Shown: positions 9,018 to 18,795 of the stretch, piece by piece
Numbering within the stretch: the stretch's first letter is position 1
Layout: each line of letters starts with the position of its first letter
Source: Brevundimonas huaxiensis
GTDB lineage: Bacteria; Pseudomonadota; Alphaproteobacteria; Caulobacterales; Caulobacteraceae
Reading direction: 5' to 3'
DNA: 64,000 bases
Assembly: GCF_014218725.1 (NCBI RefSeq)
Contig: NZ_JABBJE010000001.1
Span: 930,001 to 994,000 of the forward strand
The notes under the pieces: model-generated
The model's database searches: none
Seen by the model: only the letters and a program-made list of their open reading frames with translations
What the model was told of the DNA's origin: nothing
Position numbers and translations under genes: made by a program

Positions 9018-10319
9018 ATGACTGAACAAGCCAAACCCGCCGGCTCGGCGACCCTGTCCTTCGAGGACAAGACGATCGAGTTGCCGGTCCTTTCGGGCTC
9101 TACCGGCCCGGACGTCATCGACATCCGCAAACTCTATGCGGGAACGGGCGCCTTCACCTTCGATCCCGGCTTCACCTCGACGGCGGCCTGTGAATCGGCT
9201 CTGACCTATATCGACGGTGACGCCGGCGTGCTGCTGCACCGCGGCTATCCGATCGACCAACTGGCGTCGAAGTCGAACTTCGTGGAGGTCTGCCACCTGC
9301 TGCTGCACGGCGAACTGCCGACCGCCGCTCAGTTCGAGAAGTTCGAAAACAGCATCACCACCCACACGATGCTTCACAGCCAGTTCGATCGCTTCTTCGA
9401 AGGCTTCCGCCGCGACGCCCACCCGATGGCGATCATGGTCGGCACCGTCGGCGCCCTGTCGGCCTTCTATCACGACAGCCTGGACATCCACGATCCGATC
9501 CAGCGCGACATCTCGGCCATTCGCCTGATCGCAAAGATGCCCACGATCGCGGCCCGCGCCTACAAATACCATATCGGCCAGCCGTTCGTTTCGCCGCGCA
9601 ACGACCTGTCCTATGCCGAGAACTTCCTGCGCATGTGCTTCGCCGTGCCGGCCGAGGACTATCACGTCGATCCGGCCCTGGTTCGCGCCATGGACCGCAT
9701 CTTCACCCTGCACGCCGACCACGAACAGAACGCCTCGACCTCGACCGTGCGTCTGGCTGGTTCGTCGGGCGCCAATCCGTTCGCCTGTATCGCCGCCGGC
9801 ATCGCCTGCCTGTGGGGCCCGTCGCACGGCGGCGCCAACGAAGAAGCGCTGACGATGCTCAAGGAAATCGGCACCCCGGACAAGATCCCGGAGTTCATTC
9901 AGGGCGTGAAGGACCGCAAGTACAAGCTGATGGGCTTCGGCCACCGGGTGTACAAGAACTACGACCCGCGCGCCAAGGTCATGCAGCAGTCGGCCTATGA
10001 AGTGCTGGCCGCCACGGGCCGCGAAAACGACCCGCTGTTCCTGGTCGCCAAGGAGCTGGAGAAGGTCGCCCTTTCGGACGAATACTTCACCTCGCGCAAG
10101 CTGTTCCCGAACGTCGACTTCTATTCGGGCATTACCCTGTCGGCGATGGGCTTCCCGACCACCATGTTTACCGTCCTGTTCGCCCTGGCCCGCACCGTGG
10201 GCTGGATCTCGCAGTGGCAGGAAATGATGGCCGATCCGTCGCAGAAGATCGGTCGCCCGCGTCAGCTCTACACGGGCCCGACTCAGCGCGATTATGTGCC
10301 GATCGAACAGCGCGGCTGA
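9018..10319 (+). CDS. gltA: Citrate synthase, type II hexameric
   Basis: A 433-residue TCA-cycle enzyme that condenses oxaloacetate and acetyl-CoA. Active-site regions are visible: [33 protein letters not shown] (His), [14 protein letters not shown] (His and Arg) and the catalytic Asp in [15 protein letters not shown]. The length matches NADH-sensitive proteobacterial GltA. An AGGGG ribosome site lies a few bases before ATG 9018. The 66-base gap from gltX shows no terminator, so read-through from gltX is possible. A strong intrinsic terminator follows the stop. Confidence 0.97.
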   Translation: MTEQAKPAGSATLSFEDKTIELPVLSGSTGPDVIDIRKLYAGTGAFTFDPGFTSTAACESALTYIDGDAGVLLHRGYPIDQLASKSNFVEVCHLLLHGELPTAAQFEKFENSITTHTMLHSQFDRFFEGFRRDAHPMAIMVGTVGALSAFYHDSLDIHDPIQRDISAIRLIAKMPTIAARAYKYHIGQPFVSPRNDLSYAENFLRMCFAVPAEDYHVDPALVRAMDRIFTLHADHEQNASTSTVRLAGSSGANPFACIAAGIACLWGPSHGGANEEALTMLKEIGTPDKIPEFIQGVKDRKYKLMGFGHRVYKNYDPRAKVMQQSAYEVLAATGRENDPLFLVAKELEKVALSDEYFTSRKLFPNVDFYSGITLSAMGFPTTMFTVLFALARTVGWISQWQEMMADPSQKIGRPRQLYTGPTQRDYVPIEQRG

Positions 10320-10340
10320 GACGAAGGCTAGAATGCAGAA

Positions 10341-10370
10341 CGCCGGGGACACATCCCCGGCGTTTTTCTT
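10341..10370 (+). terminator. Rho-independent terminator of gltA
   Basis: Perfect 9-bp arms CGCCGGGGA (10341-10349) and TCCCCGGCG (10354-10362), a 4-base loop, and a T-run at 10363-10367. It lies 21 bases after the gltA stop. It also sits 5 bases beyond the end of the convergent FUSC gene and could act in both directions, though the minus-strand T tract is poor. Confidence 0.93.
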
Positions 10371-10375
10371 TGTCG

Positions 10376-11368
10376 TCAGACCAGCTTCAAATCCGCGAAA
10401 CGCGCGGCCAGGTCATCCAGATCACGGTGCATATGGGCCACGCCGATCGCAGCAGCGCCCAGAGCCACATCGTCCCCTTCGACGGCCATGGACAGGGCCA
10501 GGCTTTGGTCGATCGCGCCCATGGGCTGGGCGGCCCTGCCTTGCGACAGCGCTTTGAGTTGCTCCACCGCGCGCTCGGCGTCCTGCGACCAGGGATCCAG
10601 CCGGGCGCCCGCGCCCTCGGCCTGGAAACCGCGCCCCAGGATGACGATGTCGCTGCGCACGCGCCAGAAGGCGCGCACGAGCGCAGCCCGGTCGGCGGTC
10701 TCGCGTTGTGGGCCAGGCAGATCGATGACGTTCTTGGCGGCCTGACCCAAGGCATCCAGCCGCCGCTTCAGATCGGCATGACGGCGCGAGATCTCGGCCG
10801 CATCCTCCGGGGAGGCCTTGGAGACCAAAGCCAGCAGCACCGCCGCCTCGCCCGCAGCCTCGCGCGCCTGAAGTTTGAAGGATTGCCTGGCATGGCGCGG
10901 GAACAGGGCCAGGATCGCCAGCACGCCGACGCCACTGCCGACCAGGATTTCCATCACCCGATCCAGCGCGAGGGACGCCGGCCCCTCTGCGCCGGTCCCG
11001 CCAGCAATGACGATGGTCGCCGTTACGGGCGCGACCTTCAGCCAAGGCCGCCCGGCTGCGAAAAAGGCCAGCAGGCCTGCCAAGACCGCGATGCTCAGCG
11101 CCATGCTTTCCAGACCCGGCGGACGAAGGAAGGCGAACACCGCGCCCGCCAGCGCCCCCGTCGCCGTGCCGATGGCCCGGTCGCGCGCAACGGTCAGGAC
11201 GCCGCCGCCGACGCTCGCCTGGATGACGACGATGGCGGAAATCACGCTCCAATACGGGTGCGGCAGGTTCAGCCAGGTCGCCAGATAGAGCGCGGCCATC
11301 GCGCCCACCGCCATCTGCAGCGCGGCGCGGACCTCGGCCGCACGTCGCGGACTGAGCGCCCGCGCCAT
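10376..11368 (-). CDS. FUSC-family (fusaric acid resistance/aromatic acid exporter-like) membrane protein
   Basis: A 330-residue protein. The N-terminal half has about six hydrophobic segments (for example AVGAMAALYLATWLNL, LAGAVFAFL, MALSIAVLAGLLAFFAAG, ILVGSGVGVLAILALF) with the family signature HPYWSVISAIVVIQASVGG; the C-terminal half is soluble and helical. FUSC proteins are thought to export aromatic acids or related compounds, but the substrate here is unknown. ATG at 11368 follows the lpxB stop by two bases, so it is probably the last gene of the envelope operon. Confidence 0.8.
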   Translation of the reverse strand: MARALSPRRAAEVRAALQMAVGAMAALYLATWLNLPHPYWSVISAIVVIQASVGGGVLTVARDRAIGTATGALAGAVFAFLRPPGLESMALSIAVLAGLLAFFAAGRPWLKVAPVTATIVIAGGTGAEGPASLALDRVMEILVGSGVGVLAILALFPRHARQSFKLQAREAAGEAAVLLALVSKASPEDAAEISRRHADLKRRLDALGQAAKNVIDLPGPQRETADRAALVRAFWRVRSDIVILGRGFQAEGAGARLDPWSQDAERAVEQLKALSQGRAAQPMGAIDQSLALSMAVEGDDVALGAAAIGVAHMHRDLDDLAARFADLKLV

Positions 11369-11370
11369 CG

Positions 11371-12540
11371 TCAGCGCGCAGACTTGGCGGCGATGACCCT
11401 GAGCACGGCGTCGGCAGCCAGTTCGGACGGGTCCGGACCTCCGCGCCCCATCAGGTCCAATGCCGCCGTCTGGCGACGCGCCTGTTCGGCCGCCAAGGCC
11501 GGGTCGGCCAGCAGCCGCCCGACCGCCGCCGTCAGGATGGCCGGCGTCGCCTCATGCTGGATGAACTCGGGTGCGATCCGATCGTCAGCCGCGACATTGA
11601 ACAGGGTGATGTGTTTGGCGGTCACGAACCGCTTCATCAGCTGATAGCTGAGCCCGTCGATCTTGTAGGCGATGACCATCGGCGCGCCCGCAAGCGCAAG
11701 TTCGGTCGACACGGTGCCGCTGGTGGCCAGGGCGACGGTCGCGGCGCGCATGGCATCATACTTTTCGGCTTCATCGACCAGGTGAACGCGGAAGGGCCAT
11801 GCGGCGACGCGAGCCGCAACATCGTGAGCGACCGTCCCTGCGGCGACCACGGCGACTTCCAGGCCGGGATTCGTGGTCTTCAGTTTTCTGACCGTCGCCT
11901 CATAGACGGGGGCCATTCGGATGATCTCGCTGGGCCGACTGCCGGGCAAAACCAAGAGAAGCTGCGCATCGGCGGCGATCCCACGGCGCGCGCGAAACGC
12001 TGCGCCGTCCGCAGCATCGACGTTCACGTGAAGCGCAGACGAACCGACCACAGTCGTCGGCAGGCCCTCGCGCTCGAACCAGGGCGCGTCGAAGCCATAG
12101 AGGGCCAGAAGATGATCGACGGCGCCCGCCAAGGTCTTGGCCCGGCCCGGCCGTGAGGCCCATACTTGAGGCCCGACGTATTTGATCAGCGGCAGGTCCG
12201 GCCGCGCGGCCCGGATCGCCTTGGCCACACGGATGGTGAAGCCCCAACTGTCGATCAGCACCACAGCGTCGGGCTTTTCCCGCTCGGCCAGCGCCGCCGT
12301 CTGCTCGACGCGCCGCTTGACCTTGCCATAGGCGCGCAAACCCTCGATCCAGCCCAGGATCGACAGTTCAGCGATATCAAACGGGCTGACCACGCCTTCG
12401 GCCGCCATCCTGGGCCCGCCGACGCCGACAAAGGCCACATCGCCCCCCAACCGCGCCTTCAACGCCTTGGCCAGACCGGCGCCCAGCGCATCGCCCGAAG
12501 CCTCAGCCGCCACCAGCATGATCTTCAGCGGACGGCTCAC
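11371..12540 (-). CDS. lpxB: Lipid-A-disaccharide synthase
   Basis: A 389-residue GT19 glycosyltransferase that joins UDP-2,3-diacylglucosamine and lipid X to form the lipid A disaccharide. The N-terminus KIMLVAAEASGDALGAGLAKALK is the family signature, and VWASRPGRAKTLAGAVDHLLALYGFD and LPGSRPSEI are typical. The start is GTG at 12540, overlapping the lpxI stop as GTGA, which indicates translational coupling. FUSC follows after two bases. Confidence 0.95.
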   Translation of the reverse strand: MSRPLKIMLVAAEASGDALGAGLAKALKARLGGDVAFVGVGGPRMAAEGVVSPFDIAELSILGWIEGLRAYGKVKRRVEQTAALAEREKPDAVVLIDSWGFTIRVAKAIRAARPDLPLIKYVGPQVWASRPGRAKTLAGAVDHLLALYGFDAPWFEREGLPTTVVGSSALHVNVDAADGAAFRARRGIAADAQLLLVLPGSRPSEIIRMAPVYEATVRKLKTTNPGLEVAVVAAGTVAHDVAARVAAWPFRVHLVDEAEKYDAMRAATVALATSGTVSTELALAGAPMVIAYKIDGLSYQLMKRFVTAKHITLFNVAADDRIAPEFIQHEATPAILTAAVGRLLADPALAAEQARRQTAALDLMGRGGPDPSELAADAVLRVIAAKSAR

Positions 12541-13376
12541 CGATCCTCGCCCCAGACGAACAGACCCAACCGATCGGCCGTCTCAACGATGGCCGGACGG
12601 TCGATCAGAATCAAACGTCCGGCCACACCGCCGATGCCCGCCAGACCCGCCGCCGCCGCCATTTCGACGGTGCGCGGCCCGATCACGGGCATATCGACGC
12701 GCAGATCCTGAATGGGCTTGGGCGCCTTGCCGAGCGCGCCCCTGGGACTATCGACCACTCCACGCAAGTCGGCGGGCAGATTGGCGACGCGGGTCAGCAT
12801 CGCGTCCGTGCCTTCCTGCGCCTCGACCGCAAGGACCAGGCCGTCACAGACCACGGCGCCCTGTCCGATATCCAGTTCACCTGATTTTTCGGCGACATGC
12901 AGCGCCTTCTTCAGATCGGCTAGCTGCTCCTCGGTCGGCGAGACGGCGCCCAGCGCGCCAGCGCCAAGCGTGTCGCCGCCCAGAATGTCGTCCGCGCCCT
13001 CGACGGCGAAGCCTTCGGCCTCGAACACCGACAGTATCTTGCGCAGCAGGGCGTCATCGCCCTTGGAGGCGGCGGCGACGATGCCCGGCAACAGGGTCGC
13101 CCCTTTGAAGTCAGGCTTTAGCGTCTTGAAATCCGGCCGATTGACGATGCCCGCCAGACACACGGTGGTGCAGCCCTCGGCCTTCAACGCCTTCAAGATC
13201 GCGCCGATCTGCGCCATACCGAACTCGGCGCCGGGCCAGCGCGCCAGATGCTCATCCGCGAACCCCGCCAGACGGATCAAGAAAACCGGTCGCCCGAGCG
13301 CATCGCAACGCGCCGCGACAGCCGCCGGCAGATCGCCGCCGCCCGCGATCAGACCCAGCTTTCCAGCCGCGCTCAT
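12537..13376 (-). CDS. lpxI: UDP-2,3-diacylglucosamine pyrophosphatase LpxI (DUF1009)
   Basis: A 279-residue enzyme that makes lipid X from UDP-2,3-diacylglucosamine; alphaproteobacteria use LpxI instead of the enterobacterial LpxH. Family features are the N-terminal GKLGLIAGGGDLP, RPDFKTLKPDFKGATLLPGI, ILSVFEAEGFAVEGADDILGG and the C-terminal DMPVIGPRTVEMAAAAGLAG. I chose ATG at 13376 because it overlaps the lpxA stop as ATGA; an upstream ATG at 13394 would add six residues inside lpxA. It lies between lpxA and lpxB, as in Caulobacter. Confidence 0.93.
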   Translation of the reverse strand: MSAAGKLGLIAGGGDLPAAVAARCDALGRPVFLIRLAGFADEHLARWPGAEFGMAQIGAILKALKAEGCTTVCLAGIVNRPDFKTLKPDFKGATLLPGIVAAASKGDDALLRKILSVFEAEGFAVEGADDILGGDTLGAGALGAVSPTEEQLADLKKALHVAEKSGELDIGQGAVVCDGLVLAVEAQEGTDAMLTRVANLPADLRGVVDSPRGALGKAPKPIQDLRVDMPVIGPRTVEMAAAAGLAGIGGVAGRLILIDRPAIVETADRLGLFVWGEDR

Positions 13377-14161
13377 TCCGCGTTGGGCAGGCACAGCGGA
13401 CGCCGCCCGCCGTCGCGGATGAAGGCGATGATCTCCACGATCTCCGGCAGGTCGGCATAGCGTTCCGCTACGCCATCGATCCGACCGGCGAACTCGCCGT
13501 CGCCCTCGAACAGATCGCGATAGGCTGCAAGCAGACGCCGTACCTGATCCTTGCCGTAGCCCTTGCGCTTAAGGCCGATCAGATTCAGCCCACGCAGCCG
13601 CGCATGATTGCCCCAGGCCGAGCCATAGGGGATGACGTCGCGCGTCACCGCCGCCAGGCCGCCGATGATCGCGCCCTGCCCGACGCGGCCGTTCTGGTGC
13701 ACCGCGCACAGTCCGCCCAGAAACACCTTGTCACCGACCTGAGCATGACCGCCCAAGGTCGCGTTGTTGGCCATGACCACATTGTCGCCGACGACGCAGT
13801 CGTGACCGACATGGGCGCCGGTCATGAACAGGTTGTTCGAACCAACGACCGTCACGCCCGTCCCCTGCGGCGTGCCTCGATTGAAGGTGCAGTGCTCGCG
13901 GATCAGGTTGTTCTCGCCGATCTCCAGCCGGACCGTCTCGCCCTTGTAGCCATTGTGCTGCGGGTCGCCGCCAATGACGGCGAAGGGATGGATGATCGTT
14001 CCGGCCCCGACCGTCGTGTCCTGCTGGACCACGACATGACTGACCAGACGCACGTTGTCGCCCAGCACCACATTCGGCCCGACCGTGCACCAGGGGCCGA
14101 CCTCGACCCCCTCGCCCAGGGTCGCCGTCGCGTCGATCAGAGCCGTGGGATGAACGGTCAT
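13373..14161 (-). CDS. lpxA: Acyl-ACP--UDP-N-acetylglucosamine O-acyltransferase
   Basis: A 262-residue left-handed beta-helix enzyme that starts lipid A synthesis by 3-O-acylating UDP-GlcNAc. Hexapeptide repeats run through the first two thirds, and the catalytic histidines lie in GAHVGHDCVVGDNVVMANNATLGGH. AVHQNGRVGQGAIIGG and the helical C-terminus are typical. ATG 14161 overlaps the fabZ stop (ATGA), and its stop overlaps lpxI, so fabZ-lpxA-lpxI-lpxB are tightly coupled. Confidence 0.97.
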   Translation of the reverse strand: MTVHPTALIDATATLGEGVEVGPWCTVGPNVVLGDNVRLVSHVVVQQDTTVGAGTIIHPFAVIGGDPQHNGYKGETVRLEIGENNLIREHCTFNRGTPQGTGVTVVGSNNLFMTGAHVGHDCVVGDNVVMANNATLGGHAQVGDKVFLGGLCAVHQNGRVGQGAIIGGLAAVTRDVIPYGSAWGNHARLRGLNLIGLKRKGYGKDQVRRLLAAYRDLFEGDGEFAGRIDGVAERYADLPEIVEIIAFIRDGGRRPLCLPNAE

Positions 14162-14649
14162 CAGGCCGCCGGCCCAGGCGCTGGGGCAGGCACAGTCACG
14201 ACCATCGCCATGAACTCGGCTTCGGCCGCCAGCTTGCCGTCGATGAAGGTCTCGCCCCGGAACTTGTAGGCGTCACCCCGCGCGCGGATCACCTTGACCT
14301 CCATACGGAGCTGGTCGCCTGGCCGCGCGGGCTTTCTGAAGCGAACTCCGTCGATCGACATGAACATGATGACCTTGTCGGCCACGGCGACATCCAGCGT
14401 CTTGGACATCAGCAGGGCGCCGGTCTGGGCCATGGCCTCGACGATCAGCACGCCGGGCATGACGGGATCGATCGGGAAGTGACCGGGGAAGAAGGGCTCG
14501 TTGTGGGTAACGTTCTTGATGCCGACGATCGACGTCGCGGGCACGAAGTCTTCGGCCTTGTCCACCAGCAGGAAGGGATAACGGTGCGGCAGCCGCCGCA
14601 TCACCTCGGCGTAATCGATCTTGCCTTCGACGGCAGTCGTGTCGCTCAT
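14161..14649 (-). CDS. fabZ: 3-hydroxyacyl-[acyl-carrier-protein] dehydratase
   Basis: A 162-residue hot-dog-fold enzyme that dehydrates 3-hydroxyacyl-ACP in fatty acid synthesis. It competes with LpxA/LpxD for 3-hydroxyacyl-ACP, which explains its conserved place among lpx genes. The active-site pair His57 and Glu71 lies in GHFPIDPVMPGVLIVEAMAQ, spaced as in E. coli FabZ. PHRYPFLLVDKAEDF near the N-terminus is the usual family start region. Two bases separate it from the lpxD stop. Confidence 0.97.
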   Translation of the reverse strand: MSDTTAVEGKIDYAEVMRRLPHRYPFLLVDKAEDFVPATSIVGIKNVTHNEPFFPGHFPIDPVMPGVLIVEAMAQTGALLMSKTLDVAVADKVIMFMSIDGVRFRKPARPGDQLRMEVKVIRARGDAYKFRGETFIDGKLAAEAEFMAMVVTVPAPAPGPAA

Positions 14650-14651
14650 CC

Positions 14652-15665
14652 CTATGATTCCTTCGGAGCCTTCTTCGATGAGGCCTGTTTGGCGAGCCAG
14701 ACCGTCTCGCGCAAGAACTGTCGGATCGGACGCGCCGGATAACCCGACCAGGTCTCGCCGGCAGGAACATCGGCCAGCACGCCGGCGCCGGCCGCGACGC
14801 GCGCGCCGTCGCCGATCGTGATGTGGTCTCCGATCCCCGCCTTGCCGCCGAAGATGACATTGTCGCCCACGGTCACAGAGCCCGAGATGCCGGTATTGGC
14901 GACCAGCAGGCAGTTGCGACCAATGACGCAGTTGTGGCCGACCATGACCAGATTATCGATCTTGGTGTTCTCGCCGATGACCGTGTCGTCATAGGCCCCG
15001 CGGTCGATGCACGAGTTGGCGCCCACCGTCACGCCGTCCTGAAGGATGACGCGGCCCAGTTGGGGAATATCCATGACCCCCGCCGCCGTTCCCGTGGCGC
15101 CGAAGCCCGCTTCGCCGATCCGGGCGCCGGCATACAGCTTCACCCGGTCGCCGATCAGCGCAAAGGCCACGCTGACGTTGGCCCCGATCACGCAATCGCG
15201 GCCGATCTGCACGCCGGGCGCGATGACGCTGTTGGCGCCGATGCGAGACCCGCGACCGATGCGGACGCCCTGCCCCAGGATCGCGCCGGGTTCGACCACG
15301 ACGCTGTCGTCCTCGGCCGCCTCGTCGCGGCTGATCGCTTTATCCAGGAGTATGGGCCGATGCAGCGCCAACGACGCCTTGGCCCAGGCGGCTTGAGGCG
15401 TGCGCGAGGCGATGACGGCGGCGGACGACGGCGCGGCGTCCTTGGCCTCAGCCGGCACGATAACGCAGCCGGCCTGGGTCGTCGCCAGCGCGGCGGCGAA
15501 CTTGCGGTCACCCAAAAACGCAACCGCGCCCCCGTCCGCAGAGGACAAGGGCGCGACGGAGGCGATCATGCGATCCCCGCCCCGCTCGACCTCGCCGCCG
15601 ATCTTCGCCGCCAGATCGGCGACGCTGAGGGGCGACAGGGTTTCGAAGAAGCGCGGATCAGGCAT
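14652..15665 (-). CDS. lpxD: UDP-3-O-acylglucosamine N-acyltransferase
   Basis: A 337-residue enzyme of the third lipid A step. The N-terminal uridine-binding domain (about residues 1-110, [12 protein letters not shown] and [10 protein letters not shown]) is followed by a long hexapeptide-repeat beta helix. The catalytic His is in the conserved [12 protein letters not shown]. The C-terminal helix ([22 protein letters not shown]) is the usual ACP-binding end. It lies six bases after skp and two before fabZ, in the classical skp-lpxD-fabZ-lpxA order. Confidence 0.97.
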   Translation of the reverse strand: MPDPRFFETLSPLSVADLAAKIGGEVERGGDRMIASVAPLSSADGGAVAFLGDRKFAAALATTQAGCVIVPAEAKDAAPSSAAVIASRTPQAAWAKASLALHRPILLDKAISRDEAAEDDSVVVEPGAILGQGVRIGRGSRIGANSVIAPGVQIGRDCVIGANVSVAFALIGDRVKLYAGARIGEAGFGATGTAAGVMDIPQLGRVILQDGVTVGANSCIDRGAYDDTVIGENTKIDNLVMVGHNCVIGRNCLLVANTGISGSVTVGDNVIFGGKAGIGDHITIGDGARVAAGAGVLADVPAGETWSGYPARPIRQFLRETVWLAKQASSKKAPKES

Positions 15666-15671
15666 CGAGAC

Positions 15672-16277
15672 TTAGCGGGCGGCGGCCGGTTGAGCCTGCG
15701 TCTGAGCCGGCACGGCCATACGGTTGAAGCTCAGCGTCGGCAGGGCCGTGTTCAGGCGCTGGATCGCCAGATCAGTGACGTCCATGGCCGGGTTCATCAT
15801 GAAGACGCTCTCGCGGTCCAGCAGCAGGCCGCAGCCCTTTTCCTGATACAGGGCGGTCAGGATCGGCGAGACGGCCTCGGTGATGGCCTGACGCTGCATG
15901 CCCAGGGTGTAGCGCAGCTCGTTTTCACGGGTGGCTTCCAGTTGTTGCGCCTCTTGCGCGCGTTGCTGCAGGGCCTGACGGCGCTGTTGCAGTTGGTCGG
16001 CCGGCAGGCTGGCGCCCGAGGTTTGAAGTTGCTGGGCCTCGCTCTGGATCGAGGTGGCGTAGGGCTGCAGTTCGCCCTGAACTTCCTGAGCCAGTTGCTG
16101 CATGCGGGCTTCGACGGCCTGACCGGCCGACGACTGGGCCAGCAGGCGTGCGTTGTAATAGACGCAGACGCCGGGAATGACCGGGCCGGGGTTGGCGGGC
16201 GCGCCGGCCTGTTGCGCCGAAGCGGCGGTGGCGATGAGCGAAGCAGCGGCGGCCGCCGCGATGATCAGAGCTTTCAT
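15672..16277 (-). CDS. skp: OmpH/Skp-family periplasmic chaperone
   Basis: A 201-residue secreted protein. A signal peptide (MKALIIAAAAAASLIATAASAQ) leads into a long, glutamine-rich coiled coil (about residues 50-130, including QLAQEVQGEL and QQRRQALQQRAQEAQQLEA), typical of the tentacles of trimeric Skp that hold unfolded outer-membrane proteins. The C-terminal part (EKGCGLLLDRESVFMMNPAMDVTD) matches OmpH-family proteins. It is encoded 32 bases after bamA, its functional partner, and just before lpxD. The Q/A-rich tail is longer than that of E. coli Skp. Confidence 0.9.
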   Translation of the reverse strand: MKALIIAAAAAASLIATAASAQQAGAPANPGPVIPGVCVYYNARLLAQSSAGQAVEARMQQLAQEVQGELQPYATSIQSEAQQLQTSGASLPADQLQQRRQALQQRAQEAQQLEATRENELRYTLGMQRQAITEAVSPILTALYQEKGCGLLLDRESVFMMNPAMDVTDLAIQRLNTALPTLSFNRMAVPAQTQAQPAAAR

Positions 16278-16309
16278 GGTGTTTCCTCGTGCGGTCGAAA
16301 AAGCCGCGA

Positions 16310-18766
16310 TTAGAACTGAGTGGAGGTCGAGAAGCGGAAGGATTCCGTCTTGTCGTAGTCTTCCTTGGACAGAACCTTGGAGATGTCGAAGCGGATCGGA
16401 CCCATCGGCGACTTCCAGTGGATGCTGACACCCGCCGACGCGCGCAGCGACAGCTCATCGGCGATGTTGGTGTTCACCGTTCCGGTGGACGTCAGCTTGT
16501 AGCGGTCATCCAGCACGCCCAGCGTACCGACATCGGCGAACAGCGAGGTCTTGATGCCGTATTGCTCGGGCAGATAGTTCGGCAGGGTCAACTCGACCGT
16601 ACCGATGGCGTAGAAGTTGCCGCCTAGGGCGTCGGTCGTATTCAGATCGCGCGGTCCCATACCGGCTGTCTCGAAGCCGCGGAAGCTGTTGCCGCCCTTG
16701 AAGAAGCGATCGTTGATGCGGATAGGATCGCCGTTCCAGCCGCTGACGTAGCCGGTGGAACCCTGAACGCTGACGATCCAGTTCGGCGTAAAGCCGTAGT
16801 ACCAGCTCGCATCGGCCTCGGTCTTCACATAGTTCACGTCGCCGCCCAGACCCGCGAGGTCCTGACGCAACGACCCGGCCCAGCCGCGCGTCGGACGGAT
16901 CGGATCGTTGGTGTAGTTGACCTGCAGCGTATAGCCGGCCGACGAGTTGATGAAGCTGCCGATCTGGTCGCACAGGGCCGAAGATCCCTGCCCCACGCCC
17001 GAGCAGAAGCCCGTCGGCACGATGATCTCGTCGGACTTCAGGAAGTAGCGCGTGCTGAGCAGCATATTGCCGTTCAGCGGATAGGACAGACGCAGGCCCG
17101 CGCCGGTCGAGCGATAGTCGTACGACGAATATTGGCTCAGGTCGTAGCGCGAGTGGAACAGGTCGAAGCCGGCGCGCAGATCGCGGCCGAGGAACTTCGG
17201 CTCGGTAAAGCGGAAGTCGACCTGCTGGCGCAGCGAGCCCCACTCCAGACGGGCGACCACGTTCTGGCCGCGTCCACGGAAGTTCCGCTCCGAGATGCCC
17301 AGGTTGACCGTGAAGGAATCGACGGAGCTGAAGCCCGCGCCGACGGACAGTTCGCCGGTCGGCTGTTCCTGGACGTTGACGTTGATGACCGAGCGGTCCG
17401 GCGCGCTGCCGCGCGTTTCCTCGACCGTCACGTCCTTGAAAAAGCCCAGGGCGCGCAGATTGTTGCGCGAGCGCTCCATAAGAGCGCGGTTGAAGGCGTC
17501 GCCCTCGGTCAGCAGCAGTTCGCGACGAATGACCGGGTCGATCGTGCGCGTGTTGCCGACCACATTGATGCGATCGATATAGACGCGCTGGCCCTCGGAC
17601 ACGTTGAAGGTCACATCGACCGTGTCGGTTTCGGGATTGGCCTTGTAGGTCGGATTGATCTCGACGAAGGCGTAACCTGCGGAACCCGCTGCGAACGTCA
17701 GGGCGTCAACCGCCTGCTCGATCTTGTCGCTTTCGTACAGCTGGCCTTCCCGGATCGGCACCAGAGCTTTCAGGAAGTCGGCGTTCAGCCGGTCGTTCTG
17801 GGTGACGACCTTGATCTCACCGAAGTTGTACTTGTCGCCTTCGTTAAGGGTCAGCGTCAGCTGGAACGCCTGATCGTCCGGCTGCAGCTCGGCGACCGAG
17901 GACACTACGCGGAAGTCGTAATAGCCGCGGTTGGTGTAGAACTTCCGCAGCTGCTCCTGATCGTATTCCAGGCGGTTGGGATCGTAGTTGTCGTTGTTGG
18001 AGAAGAACTTCCACCAGGTCGACTTCTCGGTGACCATCACGCCGCGCACGTCGCGATCCGAAAACGCCTCGTTGCCCAGCACGTTGATGGCGCTGATTCC
18101 GGTCTGCGGGCCTTCGTTGATCTCGAAGATCACATCGACGCGGTTCTGTTCCAACTGGACCAGTTTGGGCGTGACGGTCGCAGAGATGCGGCCCTGCAAG
18201 CGATACAGTTCGACGATCGCGCCGACGTCCTCCTGAACCTTGGCGCGGGTATAGATGCCGCGCGGCGCCAGGGTCACTTCCTTGGTCAGCTTGTCCTTCG
18301 ACAGCGCCTTGTTTCCCTCGAACACCACTTGGTTGATGATCGGGTTCTCGACGATCTGGACGATCAGGTCGCCGTTCTGGATGCCCAGTTGCACATCGGC
18401 GAACAGGCCCGTGCGCGACAGGGTGCGCACCGCGACGTCCAGCACCGAGGCGTCGACAGCGTCACCGGGGCGGATCGGCAGATAGGAAAGGACCGTCGTC
18501 TGGTCGATCCGCTGTGCGCCCTGCACGATGATGCGATTGATCGTGATCGTCTGCGGCGCAGCGATCTCGACACGCGGTTCGGCGGCGCTCGCCGGGGCCT
18601 GCGACGTGGCCGTTTGAGCCTGAGCAGCAGGCGTCGTCGTCGGCGCAGTTTGGGCCGGCGCGGTCTGCGCCAGCGCGGGTGCGCCCAGACCGGCGGCGAC
18701 CGCCAGAGCCAGCAGGCTGGAGCGGGCGCTCAGTCGAACGGCGGCGCGAGAGGTCATGTCATTCAT
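16310..18766 (-). CDS. bamA: Outer-membrane protein assembly factor BamA
   Basis: About 818 residues, the beta-barrel insertase of the outer membrane. An Ala/Leu signal peptide ends near ALAQTAP and is followed by an unusually Ala/Thr/Gln-rich linker of about 45 residues. Then come POTRA repeats (beginning ITINRIIVQGAQRIDQ) and a 16-strand barrel with the conserved loop-6 motif in GGNSFRGFETAGMGPRD and a terminal Phe. I chose ATG 18766; an ATG at 18757 is possible. A frame open to 18853 would run into rseP and lose the signal-peptide layout. It is flanked by rseP and skp, as in most proteobacteria. Confidence 0.95.
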   Translation of the reverse strand: MNDMTSRAAVRLSARSSLLALAVAAGLGAPALAQTAPAQTAPTTTPAAQAQTATSQAPASAAEPRVEIAAPQTITINRIIVQGAQRIDQTTVLSYLPIRPGDAVDASVLDVAVRTLSRTGLFADVQLGIQNGDLIVQIVENPIINQVVFEGNKALSKDKLTKEVTLAPRGIYTRAKVQEDVGAIVELYRLQGRISATVTPKLVQLEQNRVDVIFEINEGPQTGISAINVLGNEAFSDRDVRGVMVTEKSTWWKFFSNNDNYDPNRLEYDQEQLRKFYTNRGYYDFRVVSSVAELQPDDQAFQLTLTLNEGDKYNFGEIKVVTQNDRLNADFLKALVPIREGQLYESDKIEQAVDALTFAAGSAGYAFVEINPTYKANPETDTVDVTFNVSEGQRVYIDRINVVGNTRTIDPVIRRELLLTEGDAFNRALMERSRNNLRALGFFKDVTVEETRGSAPDRSVINVNVQEQPTGELSVGAGFSSVDSFTVNLGISERNFRGRGQNVVARLEWGSLRQQVDFRFTEPKFLGRDLRAGFDLFHSRYDLSQYSSYDYRSTGAGLRLSYPLNGNMLLSTRYFLKSDEIIVPTGFCSGVGQGSSALCDQIGSFINSSAGYTLQVNYTNDPIRPTRGWAGSLRQDLAGLGGDVNYVKTEADASWYYGFTPNWIVSVQGSTGYVSGWNGDPIRINDRFFKGGNSFRGFETAGMGPRDLNTTDALGGNFYAIGTVELTLPNYLPEQYGIKTSLFADVGTLGVLDDRYKLTSTGTVNTNIADELSLRASAGVSIHWKSPMGPIRFDISKVLSKEDYDKTESFRFSTSTQF

Positions 18767-18795
18767 TCGGGAAACCGTCGGGGGCTGGCGTCGGC

